Counted from the first letter of the stretch, positions 1 through 9,508 are shown. The stretch: 64,000 nucleotides of DNA from Sphingomonas sp. IC-56 (GCF_021043375.1 NZ_JAJNDV010000001.1:248001-312000); one strand, 5' to 3'. Program-made: numbers and translations. Notes: generated from the letters alone by a model not told the origin.

Positions 1-61
1 ACTGAAGCGCGATCAGAACGCGCTTGTTGGTCGGGATGTTTACACCCGCAATACGTGCCAT
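1..61 (-). CDS. rpsM: 30S ribosomal protein S13, N-terminal fragment
   Basis: Reverse-strand reading gives MARIAGVNIPTNKRVLIALQ, the conserved N-terminus of S13, a head protein of the small subunit that contacts tRNA and the subunit bridges. Only the first 20 codons are inside the window; the gene runs off the left edge. It follows adk and a small hypothetical gene, and a strong promoter lies about 135 bases upstream, so it probably heads a separate alpha-operon transcript. Identification rests on the short but very characteristic N-terminus. Confidence 0.93.
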   Translation of the reverse strand, partial: MARIAGVNIPTNKRVLIALQ

Positions 62-195
62 GAAATATGTTCTCCCAGCTCCACGAGGCGCCGCATGGCA
101 GCACACGCCCCATCTCGTAGCGTTAGCTCCGAACCGCAGGTGAAACGACGAGCGCATAGGCACGGCGACCAACATCTGATGTTCGGAAGAAGCGC

Positions 196-224
196 GACAT
201 ATGCAGCCGCAGCCATGCTGTCAA
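196..224 (-). promoter_or_regulatory. Sigma-70-type promoter for rpsM (alpha operon)
   Basis: On the minus strand there is TTGACA (219-224), exactly 17 bases, then TATGTC (196-201). The -35 is a perfect consensus. It lies between the end of the upstream small gene (305) and the rpsM start (61), giving a leader of about 130 bases, and would let rpsM and following genes be transcribed independently of the spc operon. Not experimentally supported here. Confidence 0.72.
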
Positions 225-304
225 GCGCAGGCGGGTTTGAAAACCGGAACCGGATTCATACACGAGCGTTGCGCGGCCGCCAAGCAGCGCACGCCCCACC
301 CGTC

Positions 305-571
305 TCAGTCGGCATTCATTTTACCTGCAGGCCGTGCCCGCGCCTGCCCTGCAGCCCGCACGATCACAGCCGATCCGAGCAGGATCATGCCCACCAAGCC
401 GCCAATCGACAGCAGGCCCGCCGGCGTGACCTCCACTTCCGCGTTCGCTTCGGACCGCTCTCCCCAACGCAAGCGCAGCGCCGCCCGCTGCGGCGCACCG
501 AGGATGCTTAGCGCCTGCTCATCAGCGGGCGCGCGCAGTTCAGCGTCATGTGGTTGAAAATCGCCGGTCAT
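305..571 (-). CDS. Small hypothetical single-pass membrane protein
   Basis: An 88-residue protein starting MTGDFQPHDAELRA. The N-terminal half is polar and the C-terminal half has one hydrophobic segment (about residues 53-72, core LLSIGGLVGMILLGSAVIV) followed by a short basic tail. I do not recognise the family. An upstream in-frame start would add 29 residues of unlikely composition, so the internal ATG at 571 is preferred. It sits between adk and rpsM in the same orientation, beyond a hairpin that may end the adk transcript. Confidence 0.55.
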   Translation of the reverse strand: MTGDFQPHDAELRAPADEQALSILGAPQRAALRLRWGERSEANAEVEVTPAGLLSIGGLVGMILLGSAVIVRAAGQARARPAGKMNAD

Positions 572-616
572 CGCCAGCAAACGCGCAAGGAAGCGCAAGC
601 TTTCCCATTGAAACCT

Positions 617-643
617 CCCTGCCGATACACAGAAGCGGCAGGG
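617..643 (-). terminator. Hairpin after adk, possible terminator of the spc operon
   Basis: CCCTGCCG and CGGCAGGG form an 8-bp stem with an 11-base loop 50 bases past the adk stop. The minus-strand sequence after it (AGGTTTC) has only a weak T tract, so it may be a weak terminator or a processing stem. Its place at the adk end fits the operon boundary suggested by the separate rpsM promoter. Confidence 0.4.
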
Positions 644-692
644 GATATTGTCAGCCAAATGGACGTAAGCGGCCGAAGCGGCGCCGGGCAGC

Positions 693-1352
693 TTAGGCGG
701 CAGGCACCCCGTCCAGCACCGCGTCGATCTGGCGCGTTACTTCGTCCATGTCCGCCATGCCGTCGACATGCCGCACCAGACCCCGGGCCTCATAGAAAGG
801 AAGGATCGGCGCGGTTTTCGCGCGATACTCCGCCATGCGGGTCCGCACCGTCTCGGCATTGTCGTCGGGGCGGCGCTTGAACTCGTGGCTGCCGCAAACA
901 TCGCACGTCTCAGCCACCACCGGCAGCTTGAACGTGTCGTGATAGCCTGTCCCGCAGTTCCCGCAGGTGAAACGGCCGGTGATCCGCTCGACAAGTGCTT
1001 CCTCGTCGACGTGTAGCTCGATCACATAATCCAGCTTACGCCCGCGCTCAGCCAGCAGGCCTTCCAGCGATTCGGCCTGGGCCGAGGTGCGCGGATAGCC
1101 GTCAAAGATCGCGCCGCCTGCTGTGTCCGCCATGTCCAGGCGCTCGCCGATGATCCCCGACACGATCTCGTCCGAGACGAGCTCACCCGCATCCATCACG
1201 GCTTTCGCCTTCAGACCTACCGGCGTCCCCGCCTTCACTGCCGCACGCAGCATGTCGCCGGTCGACAGCTGCACCATGCCACGGGCGGCCTCCAGGCGAC
1301 TCGCCTGGGTACCCTTGCCCGCGCCCGGAGGGCCCAACAGGATGATGTTCAA
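693..1352 (-). CDS. adk: Adenylate kinase (zinc-LID type)
   Basis: Cytoplasmic phosphotransferase interconverting ATP + AMP and 2 ADP. The 219-residue protein has the P-loop GPPGAGKGT at residues 7-15, the AMP-site DGYPRT at 84-89, and a long LID domain with four cysteines (130, 133, 150, 153) in CGNC and CDVC, the pattern of zinc-binding adenylate kinases. It follows secY by 31 bases, the classical spc-operon position, so it is probably co-transcribed with the translation genes. Length and motifs are complete. Confidence 0.97.
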   Translation of the reverse strand: MNIILLGPPGAGKGTQASRLEAARGMVQLSTGDMLRAAVKAGTPVGLKAKAVMDAGELVSDEIVSGIIGERLDMADTAGGAIFDGYPRTSAQAESLEGLLAERGRKLDYVIELHVDEEALVERITGRFTCGNCGTGYHDTFKLPVVAETCDVCGSHEFKRRPDDNAETVRTRMAEYRAKTAPILPFYEARGLVRHVDGMADMDEVTRQIDAVLDGVPAA

Positions 1353-1383
1353 CGCAACTTCCCCTTCGATGCGCGCGCGCGTG

Positions 1384-2745
1384 TTAGCGCGTCCGACCCT
1401 TCAGCTTCGCCTTCTTGATCAGGTCGCCATACTGGTGTGCCAGCAGATGCGACTGGATCTGCGTAACCGTGTCCATCGTTACGTTGACCACGATCAGAAG
1501 GCTAGTGCCGCCCATCAGGAAGGTACCGCCCAGCGACGAGATCGCGAACTCGGGCACCAAACAGATGAAGGTCAGGTACGCCGCGCCGATCACGGTGATG
1601 CGCGTAAGCACGTAATCGAAATAGTTCTCGGTGTTTTTGCCGGGACGGATGCCCGGGATGAACCCGCCATGCCGCTTGAGGTTGTCGGCGGTTTCTTCCG
1701 GATTGAACACCACGGCGGTGTAGAAGAACGAGAAGAAGATGATGCCGAAGCCATAGAGCGCCATGTAGAGCGGCGAGCCGTGGCGCAGCCAGGTGTTCAG
1801 GTTGATCACCAGGTCGCCCATGAAGCTCTCGCCCGCGGTCGCCTGGCCGGCGAACTGGGTGATCGTCAGCGGCAGCAGCAGCAGCGACGAAGCGAAGATC
1901 GGCGGGATGACGCCTGCGGTGTTCAGCTTGAGCGGCAGATGGCTCCGCTCGGCCTGCACGCCACGCGCGGTCTGGCGCTTGGGATACTGGATCAGGATGC
2001 GGCGCTGCGCGCGCTCCATGAAGCAGATGAACAGCACCAGGCCGACGACTGCGACCAGGATCAGGATCAGGCGCAGCGGGTCGATCGTGCCGGTGCGGCC
2101 GCTCTCGAACAGCTGAACCATGGTGGTTGGCAGGCGGGCGACGATGCCGGCCATGATGATCAGCGAAATGCCGTTGCCGATGCCGCGGCTGGTGATCTGC
2201 TCACCGATCCACATCAGGAACAGCGTACCGCCCACCAGGCTGATCACCGCGCCGACGCGGAACAGCATGCCCGGTTCGATCACGGGCTGCAGCCCCTGCG
2301 AGGCGCCGAAGCTTTCGAGACCGACGGCGATGAACCAGCCCTGCACCGCGGTCAGCGCGACCGTGCCGTAGCGGGTATACTGGTTCAGCCGCTTGCGGCC
2401 GCTCTCGCCTTCCTTCTTGATCGCGTTGAGCTGCGGCGACAGCGAGGTCGCGAGCTGCACCACGATCGAGGCAGTGATGTAGGGCATCACGCCCAGCGCG
2501 ACGACCGACATGCGGTTCAGTGCGCCACCGGTGAAATTGTTGAAGAAGTCGAGCACGCCGCCCTGGGTCTGCTGCGCGAGCAGGTTCAGCTGGGTCGGGT
2601 CGACGCCGGGAAGCGGCACATAGCTGAGCAGCCGGAAGACGATCAGCGCCCCGATCGTGAACCACAGGCGCTTCTTGAGTTCGGTCGCCTTTCCGAACTT
2701 GGCCAGGCTGATGCTGGAGGCGAGTTGATCGGCTGCGGATGCCAT
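1384..2745 (-). CDS. secY: Protein translocase subunit SecY
   Basis: Central pore of the Sec translocon in the inner membrane, partner of SecE, SecG and SecA. The 453-residue protein has about ten hydrophobic segments, the early LSYVPLPGVDP loop and the internal QYPKRQ segment typical of SecY. I chose ATG 2745 (MASAADQLASS) over one eight codons upstream because the shorter start resembles SecY family N-termini. It follows rplO after about 165 bases containing a repeat and a hairpin, wider spacing than elsewhere in the operon. Confidence 0.97.
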   Translation of the reverse strand: MASAADQLASSISLAKFGKATELKKRLWFTIGALIVFRLLSYVPLPGVDPTQLNLLAQQTQGGVLDFFNNFTGGALNRMSVVALGVMPYITASIVVQLATSLSPQLNAIKKEGESGRKRLNQYTRYGTVALTAVQGWFIAVGLESFGASQGLQPVIEPGMLFRVGAVISLVGGTLFLMWIGEQITSRGIGNGISLIIMAGIVARLPTTMVQLFESGRTGTIDPLRLILILVAVVGLVLFICFMERAQRRILIQYPKRQTARGVQAERSHLPLKLNTAGVIPPIFASSLLLLPLTITQFAGQATAGESFMGDLVINLNTWLRHGSPLYMALYGFGIIFFSFFYTAVVFNPEETADNLKRHGGFIPGIRPGKNTENYFDYVLTRITVIGAAYLTFICLVPEFAISSLGGTFLMGGTSLLIVVNVTMDTVTQIQSHLLAHQYGDLIKKAKLKGRTR

Positions 2746-2832
2746 GTGCGAATCTGTCCTGGAAACCAAAACGGCGGGAAAGCGTTCAACCGCCCCCGCC
2801 GCTCATATAGGGCTTGATGCCCCCTGGGCAAT

Positions 2833-2902
2833 CTGTTCCCCGGCAAAGCCTGGGGACAGTTGCAAGCGGCCGGAAAAGCTCGCCCCGGCTCGCGCCGGGG
2901 CG
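2833..2902. repeat. Intergenic repeat unit plus GC hairpin between rplO and secY
   Basis: Bases 2833-2865 begin CTGTTCCCCGGC and end GGGACAGTTGCAA, then continue GCGGCC. This closely matches the unit at 52092 and is related to the units at 45890 and 45963. It is followed by a perfect 9-bp hairpin (CGCCCCGGC 2881-2889, loop TCGC, GCCGGGGCG 2894-2902) just past the rplO stop. It looks like one half of a REP-like element inside the spc operon; the hairpin could modulate secY-adk readthrough. Confidence 0.6.
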
Positions 2903-2910
2903 AAGCAAGA

Positions 2911-3441
2911 TCAGCCCTGGTTGCCGGCCTTCTTGGCAGCCTGCGCAGTGCGGTGCTTGGCCTTGTGCTTGTCGGCGGCCGGAACGATCTCCGGCACGGT
3001 CACCGAACCGCCAGCCTTTTCGACTGCCTCGCGGGCGCCCTTCGACACACCGGCGACGGTGAAGCTCAGCTTCGCCGAGAACTCGCCCTTGCCGAGCAGA
3101 CGCACGCCGTCCTTGCCGCCACGCGCCAGGCCGACGGCCTTGAGCGCCGCATGATCGATGTCGGTCGCGGTCAGGCGGCCTGCATCCACCATCTTCTGGA
3201 TCTCGCCCAGGTTCACCTCGGCATAGTCCTTCGCGAAGATGTTGTTGAAGCCGCGCTTCGGGATACGCATGTGGAGCGGCATCTGGCCGCCTTCGAAGCC
3301 CTTGATCGAGACGCCGCTGCGGCTCTTCTGACCCTTCTGGCCGCGGCCACCGGTCTTGCCGAGACCCGAACCGATACCGCGGCCGACACGGACGCGGCCC
3401 TGGCGGGCACCCTGGTTATCGCGGAGATCGTTCAGCTTCAT
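2911..3441 (-). CDS. rplO: 50S ribosomal protein L15
   Basis: Large-subunit protein binding 23S rRNA late in assembly. The sequence starts [12 protein letters not shown] and shows the glycine/arginine-rich L15 N-terminus ([17 protein letters not shown]) and the [17 protein letters not shown] segment. It is 176 residues, slightly longer than the usual ~150-160 because of a lysine- and alanine-rich C-terminal tail. An ATG three codons upstream is possible but MKLNDL is the family start. It lies between rpmD and secY as in other spc operons. Confidence 0.97.
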   Translation of the reverse strand: MKLNDLRDNQGARQGRVRVGRGIGSGLGKTGGRGQKGQKSRSGVSIKGFEGGQMPLHMRIPKRGFNNIFAKDYAEVNLGEIQKMVDAGRLTATDIDHAALKAVGLARGGKDGVRLLGKGEFSAKLSFTVAGVSKGAREAVEKAGGSVTVPEIVPAADKHKAKHRTAQAAKKAGNQG

Positions 3442-3565
3442 GATGTGCACTCGCTTTCGCTTTTGTCGCGCTAAAGGACGTTGGTTGAAATTGGAAAGGG
3501 GGCCGCTTAGCCCCCTTCCCCCGGTTTGTCACCGGTAATCTGTCACTTGGTCAGAGGACGAAGGC

Positions 3566-3745
3566 TCAGCCTTCGACAATCTGAACCATGTGCGGCAGCT
3601 TGCGGATCATGCCACGAACTTCGGGCGTGTCCTCAAGCTCGCTGACCTTGTGCATCTTGTTGAGGCCCAGGCCGATCAGCGTTGCGCGCTGATCCTTGGT
3701 GCGGCGGATCGGCGAGCCGATCTGCTTGATCTTGATGGTTGCCAT
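3566..3745 (-). CDS. rpmD: 50S ribosomal protein L30
   Basis: A 59-residue protein, [15 protein letters not shown] at the start, with the L30 signature around residues 16-35 ([15 protein letters not shown]) and the conserved end [14 protein letters not shown]. It is a small peripheral large-subunit protein bound to 23S rRNA. It starts six bases after the rpsE stop and precedes rplO by about 120 bases, the standard rpsE-rpmD-rplO order. Short but unambiguous. Confidence 0.95.
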   Translation of the reverse strand: MATIKIKQIGSPIRRTKDQRATLIGLGLNKMHKVSELEDTPEVRGMIRKLPHMVQIVEG

Positions 3746-3751
3746 GATCTG

Positions 3752-4513
3752 TTACTCCACGATCGCGGCTGCATCCGCCTCGGCGGTCTGCGAACCACCG
3801 CGGCCGAGCAGGTCGGCAATCTTCTTGCCGCGCCGCTGAGCGACCGACTTCGGCGAAGTCTGCTCGTTCAGCGCCTCAAAGGTGGCGCGGATCATGTTGT
3901 AGGGGTTCGACGTACCAACCGACTTGGTCACCACGTCCGCAACGCCCAGCGACTCGAAGATGGCGCGCATCGGGCCACCGGCGATGATGCCGGTACCGGC
4001 AGGCGCCGTACGAACCGTCACGCGGCCGGCACCGAAGTGGCCATTGCCGTCGTGATGGAGGGTGCGGCCTTCCTTGAGCGGAATGCGGACCATCGTCTTC
4101 TTGGCAGCTGCGGTCGCCTTGGAGATGGCTTCCGGCACTTCGCGCGCCTTGCCATGACCGAAGCCGACACGGCCCTTGCCGTCGCCCACGACGACCAGCG
4201 CTGCGAAGCCGAAGCGCTTACCGCCCTTCACCGTCTTCGAGACGCGGTTGATGTGAACCAGCTTCTCGATCAGCTCTTCACCGCCATCGTCGGCACCGCG
4301 CGGGCCGCCGCGATTGTCACGACCGCCACGGCCGCCATCGCGACCGCCACGACCACCACCGCCGCCGGGACCACCACGGCCACGGCCACCGCCGCCACCG
4401 GGACCGCCACGGCCACGGCCGCCGCCCTGATAACCGCCGTCCTGCGCCGGAGCGCTGGCTTCCGCGGGAGCGGCCGAGCCGCCAGCTTCTGGCGTGTTGT
4501 TCTCGTCAGCCAT
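3752..4513 (-). CDS. rpsE: 30S ribosomal protein S5 with Gly/Arg-rich N-terminal extension
   Basis: S5 sits at the back of the 30S head-body junction and affects decoding accuracy. The conserved protein begins around residue 79 ([15 protein letters not shown]) and carries the dsRBD-like S5 domain ([19 protein letters not shown]) and the C-terminal domain. At 253 residues it is about 85 longer than the usual ~166. The extra N-terminus is an acidic/alanine stretch (1-26) followed by RG/RGG and poly-glycine repeats (27-77), resembling RNA-binding low-complexity regions. The ATG follows the rplR stop by two bases. Confidence 0.97.
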   Translation of the reverse strand: MADENNTPEAGGSAAPAEASAPAQDGGYQGGGRGRGGPGGGGGRGRGGPGGGGGRGGRDGGRGGRDNRGGPRGADDGGEELIEKLVHINRVSKTVKGGKRFGFAALVVVGDGKGRVGFGHGKAREVPEAISKATAAAKKTMVRIPLKEGRTLHHDGNGHFGAGRVTVRTAPAGTGIIAGGPMRAIFESLGVADVVTKSVGTSNPYNMIRATFEALNEQTSPKSVAQRRGKKIADLLGRGGSQTAEADAAAIVE

Positions 4514-4515
4514 CT

Positions 4516-4878
4516 TTAGAACTCCAATCCGCTCTCACGCGCGGCATCCGCCAGCGCCTTGACGCGACCATGGTAGAGGAAGCCACCGCGGTCGAAGACG
4601 ACCTGAGTGATGCCAGCGGCCTTGGCAGCCTCGGCAACGCGCTTGCCCACTTCCTGTGCCGCCGCGATGGTCGCGCCGGTGGAGCCGCGCACGTCCTTCT
4701 CGAGGGTGGAGGCAGCGGCCACGGTGCGGCCTGCGGTGTCGTCGATCACCTGGGCATAGATGTGCTTGCCCGAGCGATGGATCGACAGGCGCGGACGGCC
4801 ACCAGCACGCGCACGAAGCGCGGTACGGTTGCGGCGACGACGCTTCTCGAAAAGCGAAAGACCCTTGGTGCTGATCAC
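4516..4878 (-). CDS. rplR: 50S ribosomal protein L18
   Basis: Binds 5S rRNA in the central protuberance together with L5. The 120-residue protein starts [18 protein letters not shown] and has the L18 pattern [20 protein letters not shown] and the C-terminal [20 protein letters not shown]. Its start codon overlaps the rplF stop in an ATGA arrangement, implying translational coupling. Length is normal. Confidence 0.97.
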   Translation of the reverse strand: MISTKGLSLFEKRRRRNRTALRARAGGRPRLSIHRSGKHIYAQVIDDTAGRTVAAASTLEKDVRGSTGATIAAAQEVGKRVAEAAKAAGITQVVFDRGGFLYHGRVKALADAARESGLEF

Positions 4879-5408
4879 TTCTTCTTCCCTTCCTTACGGA
4901 AGATGAACTCGCCGTCGTACTTGATGCCCTTGCCCTTGTACGGCTCAGGCTTCCGCCAGCGGCGAATCTCGGCCGCAATCTGGCCGACCTTCTGCTTGTC
5001 GATACCCGAGATTTCGACCGTGGTCTGGTCCGGGGTCTTGATCTCGATGCCTTCCGGCACGTCGATGTTGACGTCGTGCGAATAGCCGAGCTGGAGCTTG
5101 AGCACCTTGCCCTGCGACGCGGCACGATAACCGACGCCGGTGATCACGAGCTTCTTGGTGAAGCCCTCGGTCACGCCGGTGATCAGGTTCTGCACCATCG
5201 TGCGCTGCATACCCCAAAAGGCACGCGCCGCCTTGGTCTCGTTCGCCGGCTTCACCAGGATGCCGTCATTCTCGAGCGTGTAGCTGATCTCTTCGCGCAG
5301 GTTGAGCGAAAGCGCGCCCTTGGGGCCCTTCACGTTCAGCACGCGGTTGTCGATCGAGGCGGTGACGCCTGCCGGTACGGTGACCGGCTTCTTGCCGATG
5401 CGGCTCAT
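4875..5408 (-). CDS. rplF: 50S ribosomal protein L6
   Basis: Binds 23S rRNA near the sarcin-ricin loop at the factor-binding site. The protein has 177 residues, start [15 protein letters not shown], and the two repeated L6 domains, ending in the conserved [18 protein letters not shown] region. The stop overlaps the rplR start (ATGA) and the start overlaps the rpsH stop by one base (TGATG), so this is a tightly coupled block. Confidence 0.97.
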   Translation of the reverse strand: MSRIGKKPVTVPAGVTASIDNRVLNVKGPKGALSLNLREEISYTLENDGILVKPANETKAARAFWGMQRTMVQNLITGVTEGFTKKLVITGVGYRAASQGKVLKLQLGYSHDVNIDVPEGIEIKTPDQTTVEISGIDKQKVGQIAAEIRRWRKPEPYKGKGIKYDGEFIFRKEGKKK

Positions 5409-5803
5409 CAGAACACCTCCGCCAGCACTTCGCCACCGACATTCTGTTCGCGCGCTTCGGCGTCAGACAGAACGCCACGCGGCGTCGAGACAATCGTGAT
5501 GCCCAGGCCGTTGCGGACGCGCGGAAGTTCCTGCGAACCCGAATATACGCGGCGGCCAGGCTTCGAGACGCGGGCGACGTGCTTGATCGCCGGCTGACCC
5601 TCGAAATACTTGAGCTCGATGCGGATGCCCGCTGCCGGGCCCATCTGCTCTTCGGAATAACCGCGGATATAGCCTTCGCGCTGGAGCACGTCGAGGACGC
5701 GGACACGCAGCTTCGACGCAGGCGTCAGGACGGAGTCCTTCTTCGCGCGCTGGCCGTTGCGGATGCGGGTGAGCATGTCACCCAGGGGATCGGTCACTGC
5801 CAT
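5408..5803 (-). CDS. rpsH: 30S ribosomal protein S8
   Basis: Primary 16S rRNA-binding assembly protein. In E. coli it represses spc-operon translation at the rplE leader; whether that holds here is unknown. The 131-residue protein starts [18 protein letters not shown] and has the S8 C-terminal [16 protein letters not shown] segment. It is one base overlapped with rplF and 11 bases after rpsN. Confidence 0.97.
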   Translation of the reverse strand: MAVTDPLGDMLTRIRNGQRAKKDSVLTPASKLRVRVLDVLQREGYIRGYSEEQMGPAAGIRIELKYFEGQPAIKHVARVSKPGRRVYSGSQELPRVRNGLGITIVSTPRGVLSDAEAREQNVGGEVLAEVF

Positions 5804-5814
5804 CTTCGTGATCC

Positions 5815-6120
5815 TTACCAGCTCGACTTGGTGACACCGGGGATCAGGCCCTTGTTGGCCAGATCACGGAACATCACACGAGCGAGACGGAACTTGCGGT
5901 AATAGGCGCGCGGGCGGCCGGTGATCTCGCAACGGTTGCGAACCCGACCCGGGTTGCCGTTGCGGGGGATCTCGGCCATCTTGAGGCGCGCGATGAGACG
6001 CTCTGTCTCGTCCACGCTCTCGTCGTTCGCGATCGCCTTCAGCTTCGCATACTTGCCGGCGTACTTCTTCACCAGCTGCTTGCGACGCTCGTTCTTGTTC
6101 ACGGAACTCAGTTTCGCCAT
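5815..6120 (-). CDS. rpsN: 30S ribosomal protein S14 (zinc-independent form)
   Basis: The 101-residue protein ([20 protein letters not shown]) is the long S14 type. It has only one cysteine in the [17 protein letters not shown] region rather than the CxxC pairs of the zinc-binding short form. It binds 16S rRNA in the 30S head. Gene order rplE-rpsN-rpsH is standard. Confidence 0.97.
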   Translation of the reverse strand: MAKLSSVNKNERRKQLVKKYAGKYAKLKAIANDESVDETERLIARLKMAEIPRNGNPGRVRNRCEITGRPRAYYRKFRLARVMFRDLANKGLIPGVTKSSW

Positions 6121-6139
6121 GACTTAAGTTCTCTTTCCC

Positions 6140-6724
6140 TTACGCTGCCTGCTTCGCTTCGCGGTCCGCATCCTGCGGGAACGGGAAGCCGAAGAGACGA
6201 AGAAGCTCGCGAGCTTCGTCATCGGTCTTAGCGGTGGTGGTGACGATCACGTCCATGCCGCGCACCTTGTCGATACGGTCATAGCTGATCTCGGGGAACA
6301 CGAGCTGCTCCTTCAGGCCGCAGGCATAGTTGCCGCGTCCATCGAAGCTCTTCGGGTTCAGCCCACGGAAATCGCGAACGCGCGGCAGCGCGATCGTGAC
6401 GAAGCGGTCGAGGAACTCGTACATGCGCTCGCGGCGAAGGGTGACCTTCACGCCGATCGGCATGCCCTCGCGCAGCTTGAACTGCGCGATCGACTTCTTC
6501 GCCTTGGTGATGACCGGCTTCTGACCAGCGATCAGCTCCATCTCACCAGCGGCCTGGTCGACCTTCTTCTTGTCCTGGGTCGCTTCGCCAACGCCCATGT
6601 TCAGCACGATCTTGTCGAGCCGCGGGACTTCCATGACGTTCTTGTAGCCGAACTTCTCGGTCATCGCCTTGACGATGGTCTCGTCGTACAGCTTCCGCAT
6701 CCGCGGCGTGTAGCTATCAGCCAT
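6140..6724 (-). CDS. rplE: 50S ribosomal protein L5
   Basis: Binds 5S rRNA and contacts the P-site tRNA and S13. I start at ATG 6724 ([15 protein letters not shown]), giving 194 residues; this overlaps the rplX stop by eight bases (ATGGCTGA), typical of coupled ribosomal genes. An upstream start would add ten unlikely residues. Conserved L5 segments [27 protein letters not shown] and [18 protein letters not shown] are present. Confidence 0.96.
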   Translation of the reverse strand: MADSYTPRMRKLYDETIVKAMTEKFGYKNVMEVPRLDKIVLNMGVGEATQDKKKVDQAAGEMELIAGQKPVITKAKKSIAQFKLREGMPIGVKVTLRRERMYEFLDRFVTIALPRVRDFRGLNPKSFDGRGNYACGLKEQLVFPEISYDRIDKVRGMDVIVTTTAKTDDEARELLRLFGFPFPQDADREAKQAA

Positions 6725-7034
6725 TGATGACATCCCCGGTCTTGACGGCCACACGGACCTTCTTGCCGTCGCGCTCCTCGAAACGGACGCGCGTAGGCTT
6801 GCCGTCTGCGGTCACGTGCGCGAGCTTGGAAACGTCCATCGGCGCTTCCGAACGCTCCAGGCCACCCTGCGGGTTGGTCTGGCTCGGCTTCTTGTGGCGA
6901 ACCGCCACATTGATGCCCGACACGACGACCTTGCCGTCCTTGGGCATCGACTTGACGACTTCACCGGTCCGTCCCTTGTCCTTGCCGGACAGGACGATGA
7001 CCTGGTCGCCCTTCTTGATCTTGGCAGCAGCCAT
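6717..7034 (-). CDS. rplX: 50S ribosomal protein L24
   Basis: Assembly initiator of the large subunit. The 105-residue protein begins [20 protein letters not shown], the KOW motif that defines L24, followed by [17 protein letters not shown]. The ATG at 7034 overlaps the rplN stop by one base (TGATG); a GTG one codon upstream is less likely. The 3' end overlaps rplE by eight bases. Confidence 0.97.
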   Translation of the reverse strand: MAAAKIKKGDQVIVLSGKDKGRTGEVVKSMPKDGKVVVSGINVAVRHKKPSQTNPQGGLERSEAPMDVSKLAHVTADGKPTRVRFEERDGKKVRVAVKTGDVING

Positions 7035-7402
7035 CACAGCACCTCGGGGGCGAGCGAAATGATCTTCATGAAGCCCTTCGAGCGGAGCTCGCGGACCACC
7101 GGGCCAAAGATACGAGTGCCGATCGGCTCCTCGTTCTTGTTGACCAGCACCGCGGCATTGCCGTCGAAGCGGATCACCGAACCGTCGGTACGACGGACGT
7201 CCTTGGCGGTGCGGACGATCACAGCGCGGTGAACGTCGCCCTTCTTCACGCGGCCGCGGGGTGCGGCCTCCTTCACGCTGACGACGATCACGTCGCCAAC
7301 GCCGGCAAAGCGGCGCTTAGAGCCACCCAGCACCTTGATGCACTGCACCCGCTTCGCGCCGCTGTTGTCAGCGACGTCGAGATTGGATTGCATCTGGATC
7401 AT
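7034..7402 (-). CDS. rplN: 50S ribosomal protein L14
   Basis: First gene of the classical spc operon; L14 binds 23S rRNA and forms an intersubunit bridge. The 122-residue protein starts [19 protein letters not shown] and contains the L14 signature ([20 protein letters not shown]). An 84-base spacer separates it from rpsQ, longer than other gaps in this block, and could hold a minor promoter, although I see no convincing -35/-10 pair there. Confidence 0.97.
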   Translation of the reverse strand: MIQMQSNLDVADNSGAKRVQCIKVLGGSKRRFAGVGDVIVVSVKEAAPRGRVKKGDVHRAVIVRTAKDVRRTDGSVIRFDGNAAVLVNKNEEPIGTRIFGPVVRELRSKGFMKIISLAPEVL

Positions 7403-7486
7403 TGATCCGGTTCCTTCTCGTTCGGCCTACCGGGACCAGTGTAAACTCCGGCCCGGCGGTTCCAGTTAAAGCCGTTAGGCCCTTGG

Positions 7487-7756
7487 TTAGGCGATGTCGG
7501 CCCGCTCGGGGGTCGCGTGGGTGTTCACCCGCTCGATCACCTTCCAGGTCTTCAGCTTGGAGATCGGCGCGGTCTCTTCGATGCGCACGGTCTCACCCGC
7601 CTTATACTCGTTGCCCTCGTCATGGGCATGGTACTTCTTCGAACGACGGATGATCTTGCCGTAGAGCGGGTGCTTCACCTTACGCTCCACCAGCACCACC
7701 ACCGTCTTCTCGCCCTTGTCGGAGACGATCTGTCCCGTCAACACGCGCTTAGGCAT
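7487..7756 (-). CDS. rpsQ: 30S ribosomal protein S17
   Basis: Primary 16S rRNA-binding protein of the 30S body. The 89-residue protein starts [20 protein letters not shown], with [20 protein letters not shown] and [17 protein letters not shown] as S17 hallmarks. The in-frame region upstream of ATG 7756 overlaps rpmC and is rejected. It is the last gene of the S10 operon, ten bases after rpmC. Confidence 0.97.
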   Translation of the reverse strand: MPKRVLTGQIVSDKGEKTVVVLVERKVKHPLYGKIIRRSKKYHAHDEGNEYKAGETVRIEETAPISKLKTWKVIERVNTHATPERADIA

Positions 7757-7766
7757 GGTCGCTTCC

Positions 7767-7970
7767 TTACTTCGCTTCCGAGCGCGTACGCTCGGACTGC
7801 AGCGTCTTGATACGGGCGATGTCCCGACGGACTTCCTTGACCCGGCTCGGCTTTTCAAGCTGGCTGGTCGCGGCCTGGAAGCGCAGGTTGAATGCCTCGC
7901 GCTTCAGGTTGCCAAGCTGCTCGCTCAGCTGATCGTCGGTGTTGGCCCGGAGATCGGTAGCCTTCGTCAT
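7767..7970 (-). CDS. rpmC: 50S ribosomal protein L29
   Basis: A 67-residue helical protein ([19 protein letters not shown]) with the L29 signature [23 protein letters not shown]29 lies at the polypeptide exit tunnel next to L23. It follows rplP by four bases and precedes rpsQ, the usual order. Confidence 0.96.
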   Translation of the reverse strand: MTKATDLRANTDDQLSEQLGNLKREAFNLRFQAATSQLEKPSRVKEVRRDIARIKTLQSERTRSEAK

Positions 7971-7974
7971 TCTA

Positions 7975-8406
7975 TCAACCCTCCAGGTGCGTGGTGTCGC
8001 CGAGACGCGCCACGACCTTGACCTTGATCGGCAGCTTCATCGCCGCACGCTCGAACGCTTCCGCGGCGAGCGGACCGGGAACGCCGTCCAGCTCGAACAG
8101 GATGCGGCCTGGCTTCACGCGAGCTACCCAGAACTCGGGCGAACCCTTGCCCGAGCCCATGCGGACTTCGGCAGGCTTGGACGAAACCGGAAGATCCGGG
8201 AAAATACGGATCCACAAACGGCCCTGACGCTTGATGTGGCGCGTGATCGCGCGGCGAGCCGCTTCGATCTGGCGGGCGGTGATCCGCTCCGGCTCCATCG
8301 CCTTCAGGCCATACGACCCGAAGTTGAGGTCCGTGCCACCCTTGGCGTCGCCATGGATGCGGCCCTTGAAGGCCTTGCGGAACTTGGTGCGCTTAGGTTG
8401 CAGCAT
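7975..8406 (-). CDS. rplP: 50S ribosomal protein L16
   Basis: L16 helps position the A-site tRNA near the peptidyl transferase centre. The 143-residue protein begins [19 protein letters not shown] and contains the signatures [18 protein letters not shown] and [19 protein letters not shown]. Fourteen bases separate it from rpsC. Confidence 0.97.
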   Translation of the reverse strand: MLQPKRTKFRKAFKGRIHGDAKGGTDLNFGSYGLKAMEPERITARQIEAARRAITRHIKRQGRLWIRIFPDLPVSSKPAEVRMGSGKGSPEFWVARVKPGRILFELDGVPGPLAAEAFERAAMKLPIKVKVVARLGDTTHLEG

Positions 8407-8420
8407 GTTTCTCTACTCCC

Positions 8421-9131
8421 TTAGCGGCGATGATCGTCGCGCGCGGGGCGCACGCCGGAGGTCTGAGCCTCCATCATCAACCGGTCCTGCGCCATGGGAT
8501 CATGGCCCAGGATCTCACCCTTGAAGACCCAGACCTTCACGCCGCACACGCCATAGGCGGTGTGTGCCTGCGCTTCGGCATAGTCGAGGTTGGCGCGCAG
8601 CGTGTGCAGCGGCACGCGACCCTCGCGATAGCTTTCCGAACGCGCGATCTCGGCGCCGCCAAGACGGCCACCGCAAGCGACGCGGATGCCGTCGGCACCC
8701 AGGCGCATCGCAGACTGCACCGCACGCTTCATGGCGCGGCGGAACGCGATACGACGCTCCAGCTGGTCGGCAATACCCTGCGCGACGAGCTTGGCATCGA
8801 CTTCCGGCTTGCGGATCTCGACGATGTTCAGGCTCACGTCCGAGCTGGTCATCGCGCCGAGCGTCTTGCGCAGCTTCTCGATGTCCGAGCCCTTCTTGCC
8901 GATGATCACGCCGGGGCGTGCAGCGAAGATGGAGATGCGGCACAGCTTTGCCGGACGCTCGATGACCACCTTGGAGATCGCGGCCTGGGGCAGCGTCTTC
9001 ATGATGTACTGGCGGATCTTGAGATCCTCCAGGAGCAGGCGGCCATAGTCCGCGCCTTCGGCGAACCAGCGGCTGTCCCAGGTCCGGTTGATCTGCAGGC
9101 GCAGACCGATCGGGTTGCTCTTGTGACCCAT
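8421..9131 (-). CDS. rpsC: 30S ribosomal protein S3
   Basis: Forms part of the mRNA entry channel. The 236-residue protein starts [20 protein letters not shown] and has the KH domain ([18 protein letters not shown]) and the C-terminal S3 domain ([26 protein letters not shown]). The start overlaps the rplV stop by one base. Length is standard. Confidence 0.97.
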   Translation of the reverse strand: MGHKSNPIGLRLQINRTWDSRWFAEGADYGRLLLEDLKIRQYIMKTLPQAAISKVVIERPAKLCRISIFAARPGVIIGKKGSDIEKLRKTLGAMTSSDVSLNIVEIRKPEVDAKLVAQGIADQLERRIAFRRAMKRAVQSAMRLGADGIRVACGGRLGGAEIARSESYREGRVPLHTLRANLDYAEAQAHTAYGVCGVKVWVFKGEILGHDPMAQDRLMMEAQTSGVRPARDDHRR

Positions 9132-9508
9132 TATGCTTCTTCCTGCTCGCGCACGACAATGCGCAGACGGCTGAACGGCTTCAGGATGCGGGTGGACTTG
9201 CCACGGCCGCGGGTCGCGAAGCGCTTCATCGTGATCGACTTGCCGACCGATGCCTCGGCGACGACGAGCGCGTCGACGTCGAGGTTGTGGTTGTTCTCGG
9301 CGTTGGCGATCGCCGAAGCGAGCACCTTGCGAGCGTCAACCGCCATTGCCTTGGTCGAGAACTGAAGGATGTTCAGTGCGTCGCCAACCTTCTTGCCGCG
9401 GATCAGACCAGCGACCAGGTTCAGCTTCTGGGCCGAACCACGGATCTGCGTGCCGACCGACAGCGCTTCCTTGTCGCCTACGCGACGGGGTGCCTTAGGC
9501 TTCGACAT
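9131..9508 (-). CDS. rplV: 50S ribosomal protein L22
   Basis: Lines the nascent peptide exit tunnel; its beta-hairpin is a classical macrolide-resistance site. The 125-residue protein has an N-terminal [18 protein letters not shown] and the conserved [19 protein letters not shown], and ends with the tip and globular segments ([20 protein letters not shown]). One-base overlaps join it to rpsS and rpsC. Confidence 0.97.
   Translation of the reverse strand: MSKPKAPRRVGDKEALSVGTQIRGSAQKLNLVAGLIRGKKVGDALNILQFSTKAMAVDARKVLASAIANAENNHNLDVDALVVAEASVGKSITMKRFATRGRGKSTRILKPFSRLRIVVREQEEA

Noticed and set aside
1123..2817. 564-codon plus-strand open frame antisense to secY
   Set aside because: High GC at third positions keeps the antisense frame open; composition (His/Arg/Gln-rich) is not protein-like and secY plainly explains the region.
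2790..2905. CRISPR-like spacing of the GC repeats
   Set aside because: Only one unit and a hairpin; no regular repeats or cas genes in the window.
4321..4430. Tandem-like GGN repeats in DNA as a possible satellite
   Set aside because: These encode the Gly/Arg-rich S5 extension in frame, so they are coding low complexity.
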